In this document: positions 11,701 to 19,846 of the stretch, piece after piece
Numbering within the stretch: position 1 is the stretch's first letter
Layout of the letters: every line of letters begins with the position of its first letter
Source: Pseudomonas sp. URMO17WK12:I11
GTDB lineage: Bacteria; Pseudomonadota; Gammaproteobacteria; Pseudomonadales; Pseudomonadaceae
Length of the DNA: 64,000 bases
NCBI RefSeq assembly: GCF_007677725.1
Contig: NZ_VEDF01000005.1
Coordinates: 62,001-126,000 of the forward strand
Reading direction: 5' to 3'
Translations under genes and position numbers: made by a program
The notes under the pieces: model-generated
Seen by the model: only the letters and a program-made list of their open reading frames with translations
Databases searched by the model: none
What the model was told of the DNA's origin: nothing

Positions 11701-12865
11701 CGCTTTGCCAGGCATCGAGCCGTGCACGGCGATCTTCATCATCTTCTTCAGCGGTCGGCACCGCGAGCACGCGTGCATCATCGAACAGCTTGTCGACCTG
11801 CTGGCGAGCCAGATAGGCATAGATTTTCGCCTCGATCGGCAGGTTGCGACCGTCGAGCTGCATCGCCGTAGCCGGCCCTTGCACTTGAGGGGCCAAGGCG
11901 GAATAGAACGTGGCACGATCACGCTCACTGATGAAACGGGCGAAATAGCGCTGGTAATCGCCATCGCGCAGGCGCACCGCCAGATCCTGGTACAGCGCCT
12001 GCCAGGACGCGTAGCGCGTAACCGTCTGCCCCGGTTGGGCCGGGAAATAAGCAATCACATGCCGCACAGGGCCATCGGCGCTATCGCGCACTTCGAGCGC
12101 CAGCACACCGCGCACCTGCTTGCCCAGCAGATAAAGCTGACGGGCGTGCACCACCCCCGGCAATGGCGCCACGCTGGGCTTGCTGCTCAACAGCGGGAGC
12201 ACATGCAGAAAACAGCTTTCATCCAATTGACCGTCCAGGGCAGCAAGGCGCATCGCCACTTCGACATGGCTGCGCCAGGCGGCCTCGAATGCCAGATGCA
12301 CCTGCCCGCTACGTTCAGCATCCTGTTCAGGACGCAGCAGGTCTTTCAGCACGCCCTGGTAGCGAGCGCCCACGTTCAGCGCACGGCACAAGCCAGCGAA
12401 GCGCTCGAACCCCAACGCCAGGCGCTTGCCGGCAGCGTCTTGCAGTTGGCCCTTGCGCAGGATGTCCGGGCGCGTTTCGGCCACATGATAGTTGTGCAAG
12501 GCCGCCGCCAGCAGCGTCTGTTTCGAGACGTGGGTATAGCTGGGTGGCTTCAATACCGGCGCCGCTGTGGGCAACAGAATGCGTTGCTCGACGCGCACCC
12601 AGGTCGCACGGCTGTCTATCTGCCCCAGACCTGCGCGCTGTGCCAGCTCTTCGACCAAGGGCTTGGCGAATTGGTCCAGTGGCGGCATCTGCTCGAAAAT
12701 CGCCTGCAACCGGCCAACTGCCGTTTCCTGGTTTTGCAGGGCACGGCGCAACGCGTGCAGTCGGTCGATCGAGGCATGCTGCCAATGGGCTGGCAGGCGA
12801 CTGGCGATCAGGGCGGGTATGGAACCTGGCAGGAAATCGTTCGGATCGGTAGCTGCAGCGGGCAT
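8735..12865 (-). CDS. LRR protein with C-terminal NEL-type E3 ubiquitin ligase domain
   Basis: A 1376-aa protein. Residues about 1-880 form a long alpha-rich N-terminal region of the kind annotated as the DUF6543/dermonecrotic-toxin-like domain in Pseudomonas LRR-NEL proteins. Residues about 905-1058 contain six or so leucine-rich repeats (LTLRNMDLSEID, LVELDLQGNRLSTVP, LRQLHLGRNRI, LQVLNLSRNPL). The last 300 residues match the novel E3 ligase (NEL) domain of IpaH/SspH/SlrP effectors, with the catalytic motif T-C-E-D-R at Cys1174 (codon 9344-9346). In known members this cysteine accepts ubiquitin from host E2. An AGGAG precedes the ATG. No secretion genes or signal peptide are seen here, so the export route is unknown. 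Confidence 0.88.
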   Translation of the reverse strand: MPAAATDPNDFLPGSIPALIASRLPAHWQHASIDRLHALRRALQNQETAVGRLQAIFEQMPPLDQFAKPLVEELAQRAGLGQIDSRATWVRVEQRILLPTAAPVLKPPSYTHVSKQTLLAAALHNYHVAETRPDILRKGQLQDAAGKRLALGFERFAGLCRALNVGARYQGVLKDLLRPEQDAERSGQVHLAFEAAWRSHVEVAMRLAALDGQLDESCFLHVLPLLSSKPSVAPLPGVVHARQLYLLGKQVRGVLALEVRDSADGPVRHVIAYFPAQPGQTVTRYASWQALYQDLAVRLRDGDYQRYFARFISERDRATFYSALAPQVQGPATAMQLDGRNLPIEAKIYAYLARQQVDKLFDDARVLAVPTAEEDDEDRRARLDAWQSAGFELLNLAGMFVPVLGEVMLAVNAVQLAGQVYEGYEAWRIGDRATALDHLFGVAENVAIGVLVAKGSSMLRTQLASAPFVDELVPVAAADGRVKLAEAAAAGYVEPQQWASDGQLLRAFGAELSTVSDELATQAMQTTRVTADQLRHLHLAGEGAPARLADAVELHRLHQLHVTEQGEALLQRLTGQTDQLSGLEALLQRDFPSLTRRLRQHLAGSAESTHLDSFERTGRVPLVLAERARWLIQDSRLDRACAGLRLARAVNEDTERLALSVLDRLAPPGPERRLELRVGSTEGRLVASIGSGAEVEVLVRVGDGYVLDDGPGPARGLIEALLQSLDDEQQARLGSVTSLTGDDLSWRLLGAASQNRNQLLETLDMVSPAIGVRAPLRLIDGRLGYPLSGRLGGGRRSIRRGFQRIYPLLTEDELEAYLLDVLEHGESLWDHYEHVQAQLTRLRRALNAWHNAASGIRDSWRRRQVVTALRRAWRRKITNYADEFVVQIDGERVGSLPRLPRGLRFDHIRRLTLRNMDLSEIDEDFLSRFGNLVELDLQGNRLSTVPPGVERLRHLRQLHLGRNRIVMDGAGERRLSALAQLQVLNLSRNPLGYAPALPGLRRLRSLALNGTSLNAVPAQVTWQAHLDLRDNNISQIRMSLTDLRNQIDQMTVHDNPLDAVSEGLLDEASGGVTAGQRGSASYRHGPIDDELLECWLGDGPAATASERRTWWHALHAEQGSSGLFLFLADFARGDDFSEHPGHYRARIWRILKACAEHESVRERLFLQASGTRTCEDRLLLLLGQMEVAVQAEKYTSNLPPAAVPGKLMALARGLYRLDEVDRIAMRHIDQMRAANNPHIDEIEVQLFYRVKLASALDLPIEAETMHYEAFAHVTTRDLIAAQEQVLAAESPQALITSLAQRPFWEAYAREHYAERFAQVNAQSLTLLEASEKELENGTIDEWLFNQRSIGYMHEYQAAERKLLRTLAAELYQRLHP

Positions 12866-12955
12866 GAGCGAAGCTCCTAGAAAGTGAGCCCACTAGCTCA
12901 ACAACTCGCTGCCACCGAGATGACGTATCGGAATAACACAACGACGCGTTGTTCG

Positions 12956-12969
12956 TTCGGATAGCCGAA
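12956..12969. promoter_or_regulatory. AauR-type binding box 1
   Basis: TTCGGATAGCCGAA is an exact match to the TTCGG-N4-CCGAA motif reported for AauR. It lies about 108 bases upstream of the GG of the -24/-12 promoter that precedes gltI (box end to promoter start). Confidence 0.75.
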
Positions 12970-12987
12970 GCCATTGATGAACATTCA

Positions 12988-13001
12988 TTCGGGAAGCCGA
13001 A
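12988..13001. promoter_or_regulatory. AauR-type binding box 2
   Basis: TTCGGGAAGCCGAA is a second exact TTCGG-N4-CCGAA palindrome, starting 32 bases (about three helical turns) after box 1, so both would face the same side of the DNA. A third half-like site (TTGG-N3-CCGAA) is found near 13100-13111. Confidence 0.75.
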
Positions 13002-13076
13002 CGGACGCATTTGTAGCACCAGGTAATAAAAGGTTAATCCTCAGCAAATTCGCAGCGTTATCATCAAGGGCGGAGC

Positions 13077-13093
13077 TTGGCACGACTCATGCT
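13077..13093 (+). promoter_or_regulatory. sigma-54 promoter of the glt/aat operon
   Basis: TTGGCACGACTCATGCT has GG (13079-13080) and GC (13091-13092) separated by exactly ten bases, as required for a -24/-12 promoter. It stands about 105 bases before the gltI ATG and downstream of two AauR boxes at enhancer distance. The rest of 12866-13195 is non-coding. Confidence 0.8.
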
Positions 13094-13195
13094 CTACACT
13101 TGGTAGCCGAATGCACCCGCTTACAGCGGCATTCGTTGAACGAAAGAGTCCGCCAACGGCTCCATAAAAAAAACAAACACGTCGAGGAAAATTTG

Positions 13196-14113
13196 ATGCG
13201 CATCGTTCGTCACCTGTTGGGCGCAACCATCGCCGCCGCGATCATCGCTTCGCCAGCCATGGCCGAAGAGCTGACCGGTACCCTGAAGAAGATCAAGGAA
13301 TCGGGCACCATCACCCTGGGCCACCGCGACTCTTCCATCCCGTTTTCCTACCTTGCCGGTGGCAGTACGCCGGTAGGCTACTCCCATGACATCCAACTGG
13401 CCGTGGTCGATGCCCTGAAGAAACAGCTGGGCACCGACATCAAGGTCAAGTACAACCTGGTCACCTCCCAGACCCGCATCCCGCTGGTGCAAAACGGCAC
13501 CGTCGACCTCGAATGCGGCTCGACCACCAACAACGTCGAACGCCAGCAGCAGGTGGGCTTCACCGTTGGCATCTTCGAAGTCGGCACCCGCCTGCTGACC
13601 AAGGTCAAGGACGGTCAGCCTGCCTACAAGGACTTCCCTGATCTGGCTGGCAAGAACGTCGTGACCACGGCCGGCACCACCTCCGAGCGCCTGCTCAAGG
13701 CGATGAACGCCGACAAGCAGATGAAGATGAACGTGATTTCCGCCAAGGACCACGGTGAAGCCTTCAACATGCTCGAAAGCGGCCGCGCCGTGGCATTCAT
13801 GATGGATGACGCGCTGCTCGCCGGCGAAATGGCCAAGGCGCGCAAGCCTTCGGACTGGGTCATCACTGGCACCCCGCAGTCTTATGAAATCTACGGCTGC
13901 ATGGTGCGCAAGGGTGACGATGCGTTCAAGAAAGCGGTCGATGACGCCATCGTGGGCTATTTCAAGTCCGGCGAAGTCAACAAGAGCTACGATAAGTGGT
14001 TCCAGCAGCCAATCCCACCTAAAGGCCTGAACCTGCAGTTCAAGATGAGCGACGAGCTGAAGAAGCTGATCGCCGAGCCGACCGACAAAGCGGCCGACGA
14101 CAAGAAGGCCTGA
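13196..14113 (+). CDS. gltI: glutamate/aspartate ABC transporter, periplasmic binding protein
   Basis: A 305-aa solute-binding protein (AatJ/GltI type) that captures glutamate and aspartate in the periplasm. The signal peptide MRIVRHLLGATIAAAIIASPAMA is cut before EELTGTLKK. The SBP family 3 pattern follows: IKESGTITLGHRDSSIPFSY, then GYSHDIQLAVVDALKK. The open frame extends to 12974, but that part is promoter DNA; GAGG at 13184-13187 and the signal peptide fix the ATG at 13196. First gene of gltIJKL; the 146-base gap after it holds two hairpins, which usually keep the binding protein more abundant than the permeases. Confidence 0.96.
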   Translation: MRIVRHLLGATIAAAIIASPAMAEELTGTLKKIKESGTITLGHRDSSIPFSYLAGGSTPVGYSHDIQLAVVDALKKQLGTDIKVKYNLVTSQTRIPLVQNGTVDLECGSTTNNVERQQQVGFTVGIFEVGTRLLTKVKDGQPAYKDFPDLAGKNVVTTAGTTSERLLKAMNADKQMKMNVISAKDHGEAFNMLESGRAVAFMMDDALLAGEMAKARKPSDWVITGTPQSYEIYGCMVRKGDDAFKKAVDDAIVGYFKSGEVNKSYDKWFQQPIPPKGLNLQFKMSDELKKLIAEPTDKAADDKKA

Positions 14114-14126
14114 TCCTCAGCCGATA

Positions 14127-14169
14127 GTGGCCTGGTGCACATCCGCACACGATCCAACCCACAGGCCAC
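14127..14169 (+). other. hairpin 1 in the gltI-gltJ gap
   Basis: GTGGCCTG at 14127-14134 pairs perfectly with CAGGCCAC at 14162-14169, starting 13 bases after the gltI stop. No T run; it probably stabilises or partly ends the gltI message. Confidence 0.55.
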
Positions 14170-14188
14170 GCTTTAGTGTCTACCCTTT

Positions 14189-14217
14189 CATCCAAGGGCG
14201 CGCCGCGCCCCTGGATG
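14189..14217 (+). other. hairpin 2 in the gltI-gltJ gap
   Basis: CATCCA/TGGATG plus GGGCGCG/CGCGCCC form a nearly continuous 13-bp stem with one unpaired base on each side and a tiny loop. A second structure in the same gap supports differential expression between binding protein and permeases. Confidence 0.55.
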
Positions 14218-14259
14218 CTCGAAGGTGCCCGTGAAACAACCGTCTGAGGGGAAATCCCG

Positions 14260-15006
14260 ATGAATTACAACTGGGACTGGGGCGTGTTCTTCAAGTCCAC
14301 CGGCGTGGGTAGCGAGACCTATCTGGACTGGTATATCACCGGTCTGGGCTGGACCATCGCGATTGCCCTCTGCGCCTGGATCATCGCCTTGCTGCTGGGG
14401 TCTGTCCTCGGCGTCATGCGGACCGTGCCGAACCGTCTGGTATCGGGGATCGCCACCGCCTATGTGGAGCTGTTCCGCAATGTGCCGCTGCTGGTGCAGC
14501 TGTTCATCTGGTACTTCCTGGTGCCGGACCTGCTGCCTGAAGGCCTGCAGGAATGGTTCAAGCAGGATCTCAATCCGACCACCTCGGCGCTGATCAGCGT
14601 GATCATCTGCCTGGGTCTGTTCACCGCCGCACGGGTGTGCGAGCAGGTACGCACTGGTATCCAGGCGCTGCCACGCGGCCAGGAAGCTGCGGCCCGGGCC
14701 ATGGGCTTCAGCCTGCCGCAGATCTACACCAACGTGCTGCTGCCGCAAGCCTATCGGATCATCATTCCACCGCTTACCTCGGAATTCCTGAACGTGTTCA
14801 AGAATTCCTCGGTAGCCTCGCTGATCGGGCTGATGGAGCTGCTGGCGCAGACCAAGCAGACCGCCGAGTTTTCCGCCAACCTGTTCGAGGCCTTCACCCT
14901 GGCCACGCTGATCTACTTCACCCTCAACATGGGCCTGATGCTGCTGATGCGTGTGGTCGAGAAGAAAGTCGCCGTGCCCGGCCTGATCTCCGTGGGGGGC
15001 AAATAA
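14260..15006 (+). CDS. gltJ: glutamate/aspartate ABC transporter permease
   Basis: A 248-aa inner-membrane permease (AatQ/GltJ) of the polar amino acid HisMQ family. Several membrane segments are evident (ITGLGWTIAIALCAWIIALLLGSVLGVM near 27-53), and the EAA loop reads EAAARAMGFSLPQIYTNVLLPQA near residues 142-162. GAGGGG precedes the ATG by about 8 bases. The stop codon TAA is followed directly by the ATG of gltK. Confidence 0.95.
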   Translation: MNYNWDWGVFFKSTGVGSETYLDWYITGLGWTIAIALCAWIIALLLGSVLGVMRTVPNRLVSGIATAYVELFRNVPLLVQLFIWYFLVPDLLPEGLQEWFKQDLNPTTSALISVIICLGLFTAARVCEQVRTGIQALPRGQEAAARAMGFSLPQIYTNVLLPQAYRIIIPPLTSEFLNVFKNSSVASLIGLMELLAQTKQTAEFSANLFEAFTLATLIYFTLNMGLMLLMRVVEKKVAVPGLISVGGK

Positions 15007-15678
15007 ATGGAAATGGATTTCAGCGAAATCATCCCCGCGCTGCCGGCCCTGTGGGACGGCATGTTGTTGACCTTGCAACTGATGGTCATGGGCGTGGTCG
15101 GCGGTATTGTCCTGGGTACGCTGCTGGCCCTGATGCGCTTGTCCTCAAGCAAGCTGCTGTCGCGCCTGGCCGGGGCCTACGTCAACTACTTCCGCTCCAT
15201 CCCGCTGCTGTTGGTGATCACCTGGTTCTACCTGGCGGTGCCATTCGTGCTGCGCTGGATCACCGGCGAAGACACCCCGGTCGGTGCGTTCACCTCGTGC
15301 GTCGTGGCGTTCATGATGTTCGAGGCGGCCTACTTCTGTGAAATCGTCCGCGCCGGCGTGCAGTCGATCTCCAAGGGGCAGATGGGCGCGGCACAGGCCC
15401 TGGGCATGACCTACGGGCAAACCATGCGCCTGATCATCCTGCCGCAGGCGTTCCGCAAGATGACCCCGTTGCTGCTGCAGCAGAGCATCATCCTGTTCCA
15501 GGACACCTCGCTGGTCTACACCGTCGGCCTTGTGGACTTCCTCAATTCGGCACGTTCCAACGGCGACATCATCGGGCGCTCCCATGAGTTCCTGATCTTC
15601 GCCGGGGTCGTGTACTTCGTCATCAGCTTCTCCGCTTCGTGGCTGGTCAAGCGCCTGCAAAAAAGGATCACCGTATGA
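15007..15678 (+). CDS. gltK: glutamate/aspartate ABC transporter permease
   Basis: A 223-aa second permease (AatM/GltK) pairing with GltJ. It starts at the base after the gltJ stop. The EAA loop appears as [23 protein letters not shown] near residues 125-147, and the first membrane helix is [21 protein letters not shown]. Its end overlaps the start of gltL by four bases (ATGA), the tight coupling expected for one transporter complex. Confidence 0.95.
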   Translation: MEMDFSEIIPALPALWDGMLLTLQLMVMGVVGGIVLGTLLALMRLSSSKLLSRLAGAYVNYFRSIPLLLVITWFYLAVPFVLRWITGEDTPVGAFTSCVVAFMMFEAAYFCEIVRAGVQSISKGQMGAAQALGMTYGQTMRLIILPQAFRKMTPLLLQQSIILFQDTSLVYTVGLVDFLNSARSNGDIIGRSHEFLIFAGVVYFVISFSASWLVKRLQKRITV

Positions 15679-16409
15679 TTTCCATCAAGAACGTCAACAA
15701 GTGGTACGGGGACTTCCAGGTGCTGACCGACTGCAGCACCGAGGTCAAGAAAGGTGAAGTGGTGGTGGTCTGCGGCCCCTCGGGCTCAGGCAAATCGACC
15801 TTGATCAAGTGCGTGAATGCGCTGGAGCCGTTCCAGAAGGGTGACATCGTGGTCGATGGCACCTCGATCGCCGATTCCAAGACCAACCTGCCCAAACTGC
15901 GTTCACGGGTCGGCATGGTGTTCCAGCACTTCGAGCTGTTCCCGCACCTGAGCATCACCGAGAACCTGACCATTGCCCAGCGCAAGGTGCTCGGCCGCAG
16001 CGAGGCGGAAGCGACCAAGAAGGGCCTCGCCCTGCTCGATCGGGTCGGCCTTGGCGCCCACGCCAAGAAGCACCCTGGGCAGTTGTCCGGTGGTCAGCAG
16101 CAGCGCGTGGCCATCGCCCGCGCGCTGTCGATGGACCCGATCGTCATGCTGTTCGACGAACCGACCTCGGCGCTGGACCCTGAAATGGTCAATGAAGTGC
16201 TCGACGTCATGGTCGAACTGGCCCATGAAGGCATGACCATGATGTGCGTGACCCACGAAATGGGCTTTGCCCGTAAAGTGGCCAACCGGGTGATTTTCAT
16301 GGACAAGGGCCACATCATCGAGGACTGCCAGAAAGAGGCATTCTTCGGCGACCCTACAGCGCGCCACGAACGTACCCAGCATTTCCTCAGCAAGATCTTG
16401 CAACACTGA
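15675..16409 (+). CDS. gltL: glutamate/aspartate ABC transporter ATP-binding protein
   Basis: A 244-aa ATPase (AatP/GltL), the usual length for polar amino acid importers. Walker A is GPSGSGKST near residues 34-42, the signature is LSGGQQQR near 138-145, Walker B is [14 protein letters not shown], and the switch histidine is in VTHEMGFA. The frame opens 12 codons earlier, but ATG 15675 overlaps the gltK stop and begins [12 protein letters not shown] as in relatives. Last gene of the uptake operon. Confidence 0.96.
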   Translation: MISIKNVNKWYGDFQVLTDCSTEVKKGEVVVVCGPSGSGKSTLIKCVNALEPFQKGDIVVDGTSIADSKTNLPKLRSRVGMVFQHFELFPHLSITENLTIAQRKVLGRSEAEATKKGLALLDRVGLGAHAKKHPGQLSGGQQQRVAIARALSMDPIVMLFDEPTSALDPEMVNEVLDVMVELAHEGMTMMCVTHEMGFARKVANRVIFMDKGHIIEDCQKEAFFGDPTARHERTQHFLSKILQH

Positions 16410-16478
16410 TTCGGCACCAACGGCAGCGCTGCCCGGCTCAGGCCGGCAGCGGATGCTGGCCGTGACAAGGCCACTGTG

Positions 16479-18383
16479 ATGAAATGCGACCCCTCGCTTC
16501 TTCTGCCTGCCAAGCCCGCCGTGAAATCCCGCCTGATCCGCCAACTGCTGCTGCCACCTTTGATCATCCTGCTGATGGTCGGCCTCGGCTGGGCCGGTTA
16601 TTCGATCAGTGAAAGCAACGGTATCCGGGTGCTCAGCGAAAGCGGTGAACGCGCCCTCGAACTGCATGCGCGCACCGTCGAGAGCGAAATCAGCAAATAC
16701 ACCTACCTGCCCAGCGTGCTCGAGCTCGAAGACAGTGTCTCGCGGCTGCTCACCGACCCCGATGGCGCCAACCGGCAATCGGTCAACGAATACCTCGAGG
16801 GCCTCAACCGCCGCAGCCGCAGCCGGGCGATCTTCGTGCTCGATACCAGCGGCCGGGTGCAGGCCACCAGCAACTGGCGTGACGCCGACTCGTTCCTGGG
16901 CGAAGACCTGTCGTTTCGGGCCTACTTCCAGACCGCCGTGCGCGGCGAGCCCGGGCGCTTCTATGGCATCGGCAGCACCACCGGCGAAGCTGGTTATTAC
17001 CTGGCCCATGGCCTGGAAGAACATGGCAAGGTGATCGGCGTCGCGGTCATCAAGGTACGCCTGGACACCCTCGAAGAGCGTTGGCAGCGCGCCCGCCTGG
17101 AGGCTTTCGTCAGTGATGAGAATGGCATCATCATCCTCTCCAGCGACCCTGCCCGGCGCCTGAAGTCGGTGCGCCCGTTGTCGCCGCAAATGAAGGAGCG
17201 CCTGGCGCGCAGCCTGCAGTATTACTGGTGGCCGCTGAACGAGCTGCAGCCCCTGGCCCGGGAAACCCTGGCCGATGGCGTGGAAAAGCTCACCTTCCCG
17301 GCCAACAGCGAGACCGCCCAGGGCAAACCCCATGAAGTGACGTACCTGGCGCAGACCCGGCGCCTGGCGGACACTCCCTGGCACTTCACCCTGCTCACCC
17401 CGCTGCAGGATCTGCGCCGCGAATCGATGGTCCAGGGCATCCTGGTAGGCGTGGCGTTCGCGCTGCTGGCGATCCTCGGCATCGCCTGGAACGAGCGACG
17501 CAAGGTGATCGCCACCCGCCTGGCCGCGCGCGAAGCGCTGCAACAGGCCAACAACCAGTTGGAGCAGCGCATCGCCAACCGCACCGCCGACCTGCGCGCC
17601 AGCAACGAGCGCCTCAAGGGCCAGATCCGTGAACGTCGGCACGCCGAGCAGACCCTGCGCCATGCCCAGGACGAACTGGTCCAGGCCGGCAAGCTGGCGG
17701 CAATCGGCCAAATGTCGACCAGCATCGCTCATGAACTCAATCAGCCGCTGGCGGCGCTGCGTACGCTATCTGGCAACACCGTGCGATTTCTCGAGCGTGG
17801 CGCGCTGGAAACCGCCAGCACCAACCTGCGTACCATGAACGAGCTGATCGATCGCATGGGCCGCATTACCGCCAGCCTGCGCTCGTTCGCCAGGCGCGGT
17901 GATGACAGCGGCCAGGCATCGCTGGCCAAGGCGGTCGACGCGGCCCTGCAGGTGCTGGGCGAGCGCATCGCCGGTGGCCAGGTGCAGTTGCACAGCGACT
18001 TCGACGACCAGCAACTGGCGATCGACCAGACCCGCCTGGAACAGATCCTGGTCAACCTGATCGGCAACGCGCTCGACGCCATGGCCAGCCAACCGTTACC
18101 GGCGCTGTGGCTGGAGGGTGAGCTGGCGGCTGACAAGTACCGCCTGCGGGTGCGCGACAACGGCCACGGTATCGACGATGAAACCCGCAAGCACCTGTTC
18201 GAACCCTTCTTCACCACCAAACCGGGCGAACGCGGCCTGGGCCTGGGGTTGACCCTGTCGGCAAGCCTCGCGGCCGCCGCCAAGGGCAGCCTGAATGTGG
18301 AGCACCCCGCCAGTGGCGGGACCGCCTTCGTCCTCGCCATGCCCCTCGTCCAGCCCCCCAGCGAATCGGCAGAGCAACCATGA
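16479..18383 (+). CDS. aauS: acidic amino acid sensor histidine kinase (DctB-like)
   Basis: A 634-aa inner-membrane sensor kinase. TM1 lies near residues 22-44 (LLLPPLIILLMVGLGWAGYSI), then a periplasmic Cache-type sensing region, TM2 near 315-335 and a cytoplasmic coiled coil. The HisKA H-box IAHELNQPLAA has phospho-acceptor His418, the N box is NLIGNALDAM, and the G boxes are DNGHGID and GLGLGLTLSA. AAGG at 16467-16470 fits ATG 16479 (spacing 8) better than GTG 16476. With AauR it senses glutamate/aspartate and controls the transporter just upstream. Its stop overlaps the aauR ATG. Confidence 0.93.
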   Translation: MKCDPSLLLPAKPAVKSRLIRQLLLPPLIILLMVGLGWAGYSISESNGIRVLSESGERALELHARTVESEISKYTYLPSVLELEDSVSRLLTDPDGANRQSVNEYLEGLNRRSRSRAIFVLDTSGRVQATSNWRDADSFLGEDLSFRAYFQTAVRGEPGRFYGIGSTTGEAGYYLAHGLEEHGKVIGVAVIKVRLDTLEERWQRARLEAFVSDENGIIILSSDPARRLKSVRPLSPQMKERLARSLQYYWWPLNELQPLARETLADGVEKLTFPANSETAQGKPHEVTYLAQTRRLADTPWHFTLLTPLQDLRRESMVQGILVGVAFALLAILGIAWNERRKVIATRLAAREALQQANNQLEQRIANRTADLRASNERLKGQIRERRHAEQTLRHAQDELVQAGKLAAIGQMSTSIAHELNQPLAALRTLSGNTVRFLERGALETASTNLRTMNELIDRMGRITASLRSFARRGDDSGQASLAKAVDAALQVLGERIAGGQVQLHSDFDDQQLAIDQTRLEQILVNLIGNALDAMASQPLPALWLEGELAADKYRLRVRDNGHGIDDETRKHLFEPFFTTKPGERGLGLGLTLSASLAAAAKGSLNVEHPASGGTAFVLAMPLVQPPSESAEQP

Positions 18384-19708
18384 ATCCAGTGCCCCTTACC
18401 GTCCTGATCGTCGAAGACGACCCGCATGTGCTGCTTGGCTGCCAGCAGGCGCTGGCATTGGAAGACATCGCCTGCGAGGGCGTGGGCAGCGCCGAGCAGG
18501 CCCTGGAGCGGGTCGGCGATGATTTTGCCGGCATCGTCGTCAGCGACATCCGCCTGCCAGGCATCGATGGTCTGGAACTGCTCAACCGCCTCAAGGCGCG
18601 CGACAAGAGCCTGCCGGTGGTGCTCATTACCGGGCACGGCGATATCGACATGGCCGTGGGTGCGATGCGCAACGGCGCCTACGATTTCATGGAAAAACCC
18701 TTTTCCCCCGAGCGCCTGGTCGATGTGGTGCGCCGCGCCCTGGAACAACGCGGGCTGTCGCGCGAAGTGCTGGCGCTGCGCCGGCAATTGGTCGAGCAAA
18801 GCAGCCTGGAGGGCCGCATCATCGGGCGCTCCCCGGCCATGCAGCATTTGCGCGAGCTGATCGCCAATGTCGCCGACACCTCGGCCAACGTCCTGATCGA
18901 AGGTGAAACCGGCACCGGCAAGGAATTGGTCGCGCGTTGTCTGCACGACGCCAGCCGGCGCCAGGCCGGGCCATTCGTAGCGCTGAACTGCGGTGGCCTG
19001 CCAGAGAACCTGTTCGAGAGCGAGATTTTCGGTCACGAAGCCAACGCCTTCACTGGCGCGGGCAAGCGACGCATCGGCAAGATCGAACATGCCAACGGCG
19101 GCACGCTGTTCCTCGATGAAGTGGAAAGCATGCCGATCAACCTGCAGATCAAGCTGCTGCGCGTTCTCCAGGAGCGCACCCTCGAGCGCCTGGGTTCGAA
19201 CCAGAGCATCGCCGTTGACTGTCGAGTGATCGCGGCCACCAAGTCCGATCTCGATGCCCTCGGCCAGTCAGGGCAATTTCGCAGCGACCTGTACTACCGC
19301 CTGAACGTGGTGACCCTGGAGCTGCCGCCCTTGCGCGAGCGCCGCGAAGACGTACCGCAGTTGTTCGAGCACTTTTTGCAGCAATCGGCCCTGCGCTTCG
19401 ACCGCGAGACGCCGACCCTCGACAGCCAGACCCTGTCCCGGCTGATGGCCCACGACTGGCCAGGCAACGTGCGCGAACTGCGTAACGTCGCCGAGCGCTA
19501 TGCGCTGGGGCTGCCAGCGTTCAAGAAGAGCCCGAGCGGCGCCGCCAGCCAGGGTGTTGGCTTCGCCGAAGCCGTGGAAGCCTTCGAGCGCACCTTGCTC
19601 AGCGATGCACTGCAACGCAGCGGCGGCAACCTCAGCCAGGCCAGCCAGGAGCTGGGCATGGCGAAGACCACGCTGTTCGACAAGGTCAAGAAATACGGAC
19701 TCGGCTGA
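18380..19708 (+). CDS. aauR: sigma-54 dependent response regulator for acidic amino acids
   Basis: A 442-aa NtrC/DctD-type activator. Receiver domain at residues 1-120 with acidic pocket E12-D13-D14 and phospho-acceptor Asp56 (VSDIRLPG). The AAA+ domain has Walker A GETGTGKE, the loop normally reading GAFTGA but here N222-A-F-T-G-A, then GGTLFLDEVE. A Fis-type helix-turn-helix ends the protein (LSQASQELGMAKTTLFDKVKKYGL). It overlaps aauS by four bases. The matching TTCGG-N4-CCGAA boxes and -24/-12 promoter lie before gltI, so the circuit is complete in this window. Confidence 0.94.
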   Translation: MNPVPLTVLIVEDDPHVLLGCQQALALEDIACEGVGSAEQALERVGDDFAGIVVSDIRLPGIDGLELLNRLKARDKSLPVVLITGHGDIDMAVGAMRNGAYDFMEKPFSPERLVDVVRRALEQRGLSREVLALRRQLVEQSSLEGRIIGRSPAMQHLRELIANVADTSANVLIEGETGTGKELVARCLHDASRRQAGPFVALNCGGLPENLFESEIFGHEANAFTGAGKRRIGKIEHANGGTLFLDEVESMPINLQIKLLRVLQERTLERLGSNQSIAVDCRVIAATKSDLDALGQSGQFRSDLYYRLNVVTLELPPLRERREDVPQLFEHFLQQSALRFDRETPTLDSQTLSRLMAHDWPGNVRELRNVAERYALGLPAFKKSPSGAASQGVGFAEAVEAFERTLLSDALQRSGGNLSQASQELGMAKTTLFDKVKKYGLG

Positions 19709-19791
19709 CCCTGGACCTCGCCTACTGCGGTAATAGTCCGACGCTCCGCACACCAGCGGTTTGCCTGCACGGTCGACAGGCGCCTGCAACA

Positions 19792-19804
19792 TGAGCGAAA
19801 CTCA
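19792..19804. promoter_or_regulatory. LysR-type palindrome before metR
   Basis: TGAG-CGAAA-CTCA is a perfect palindrome of the T-N11-A kind and close to the MetR consensus TGAA-N5-TTCA. It lies 42 bases before the metR start, where autoregulation would act. Confidence 0.45.
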
Positions 19805-19846
19805 ACTGATTCCCCGTTAACATAAAATATTTTCTCGGAGTCAGCC

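Noticed and set aside
15903..17732. 609-codon minus-strand frame
   Set aside because: Covers gltL and aauS on the opposite strand, both clearly real.
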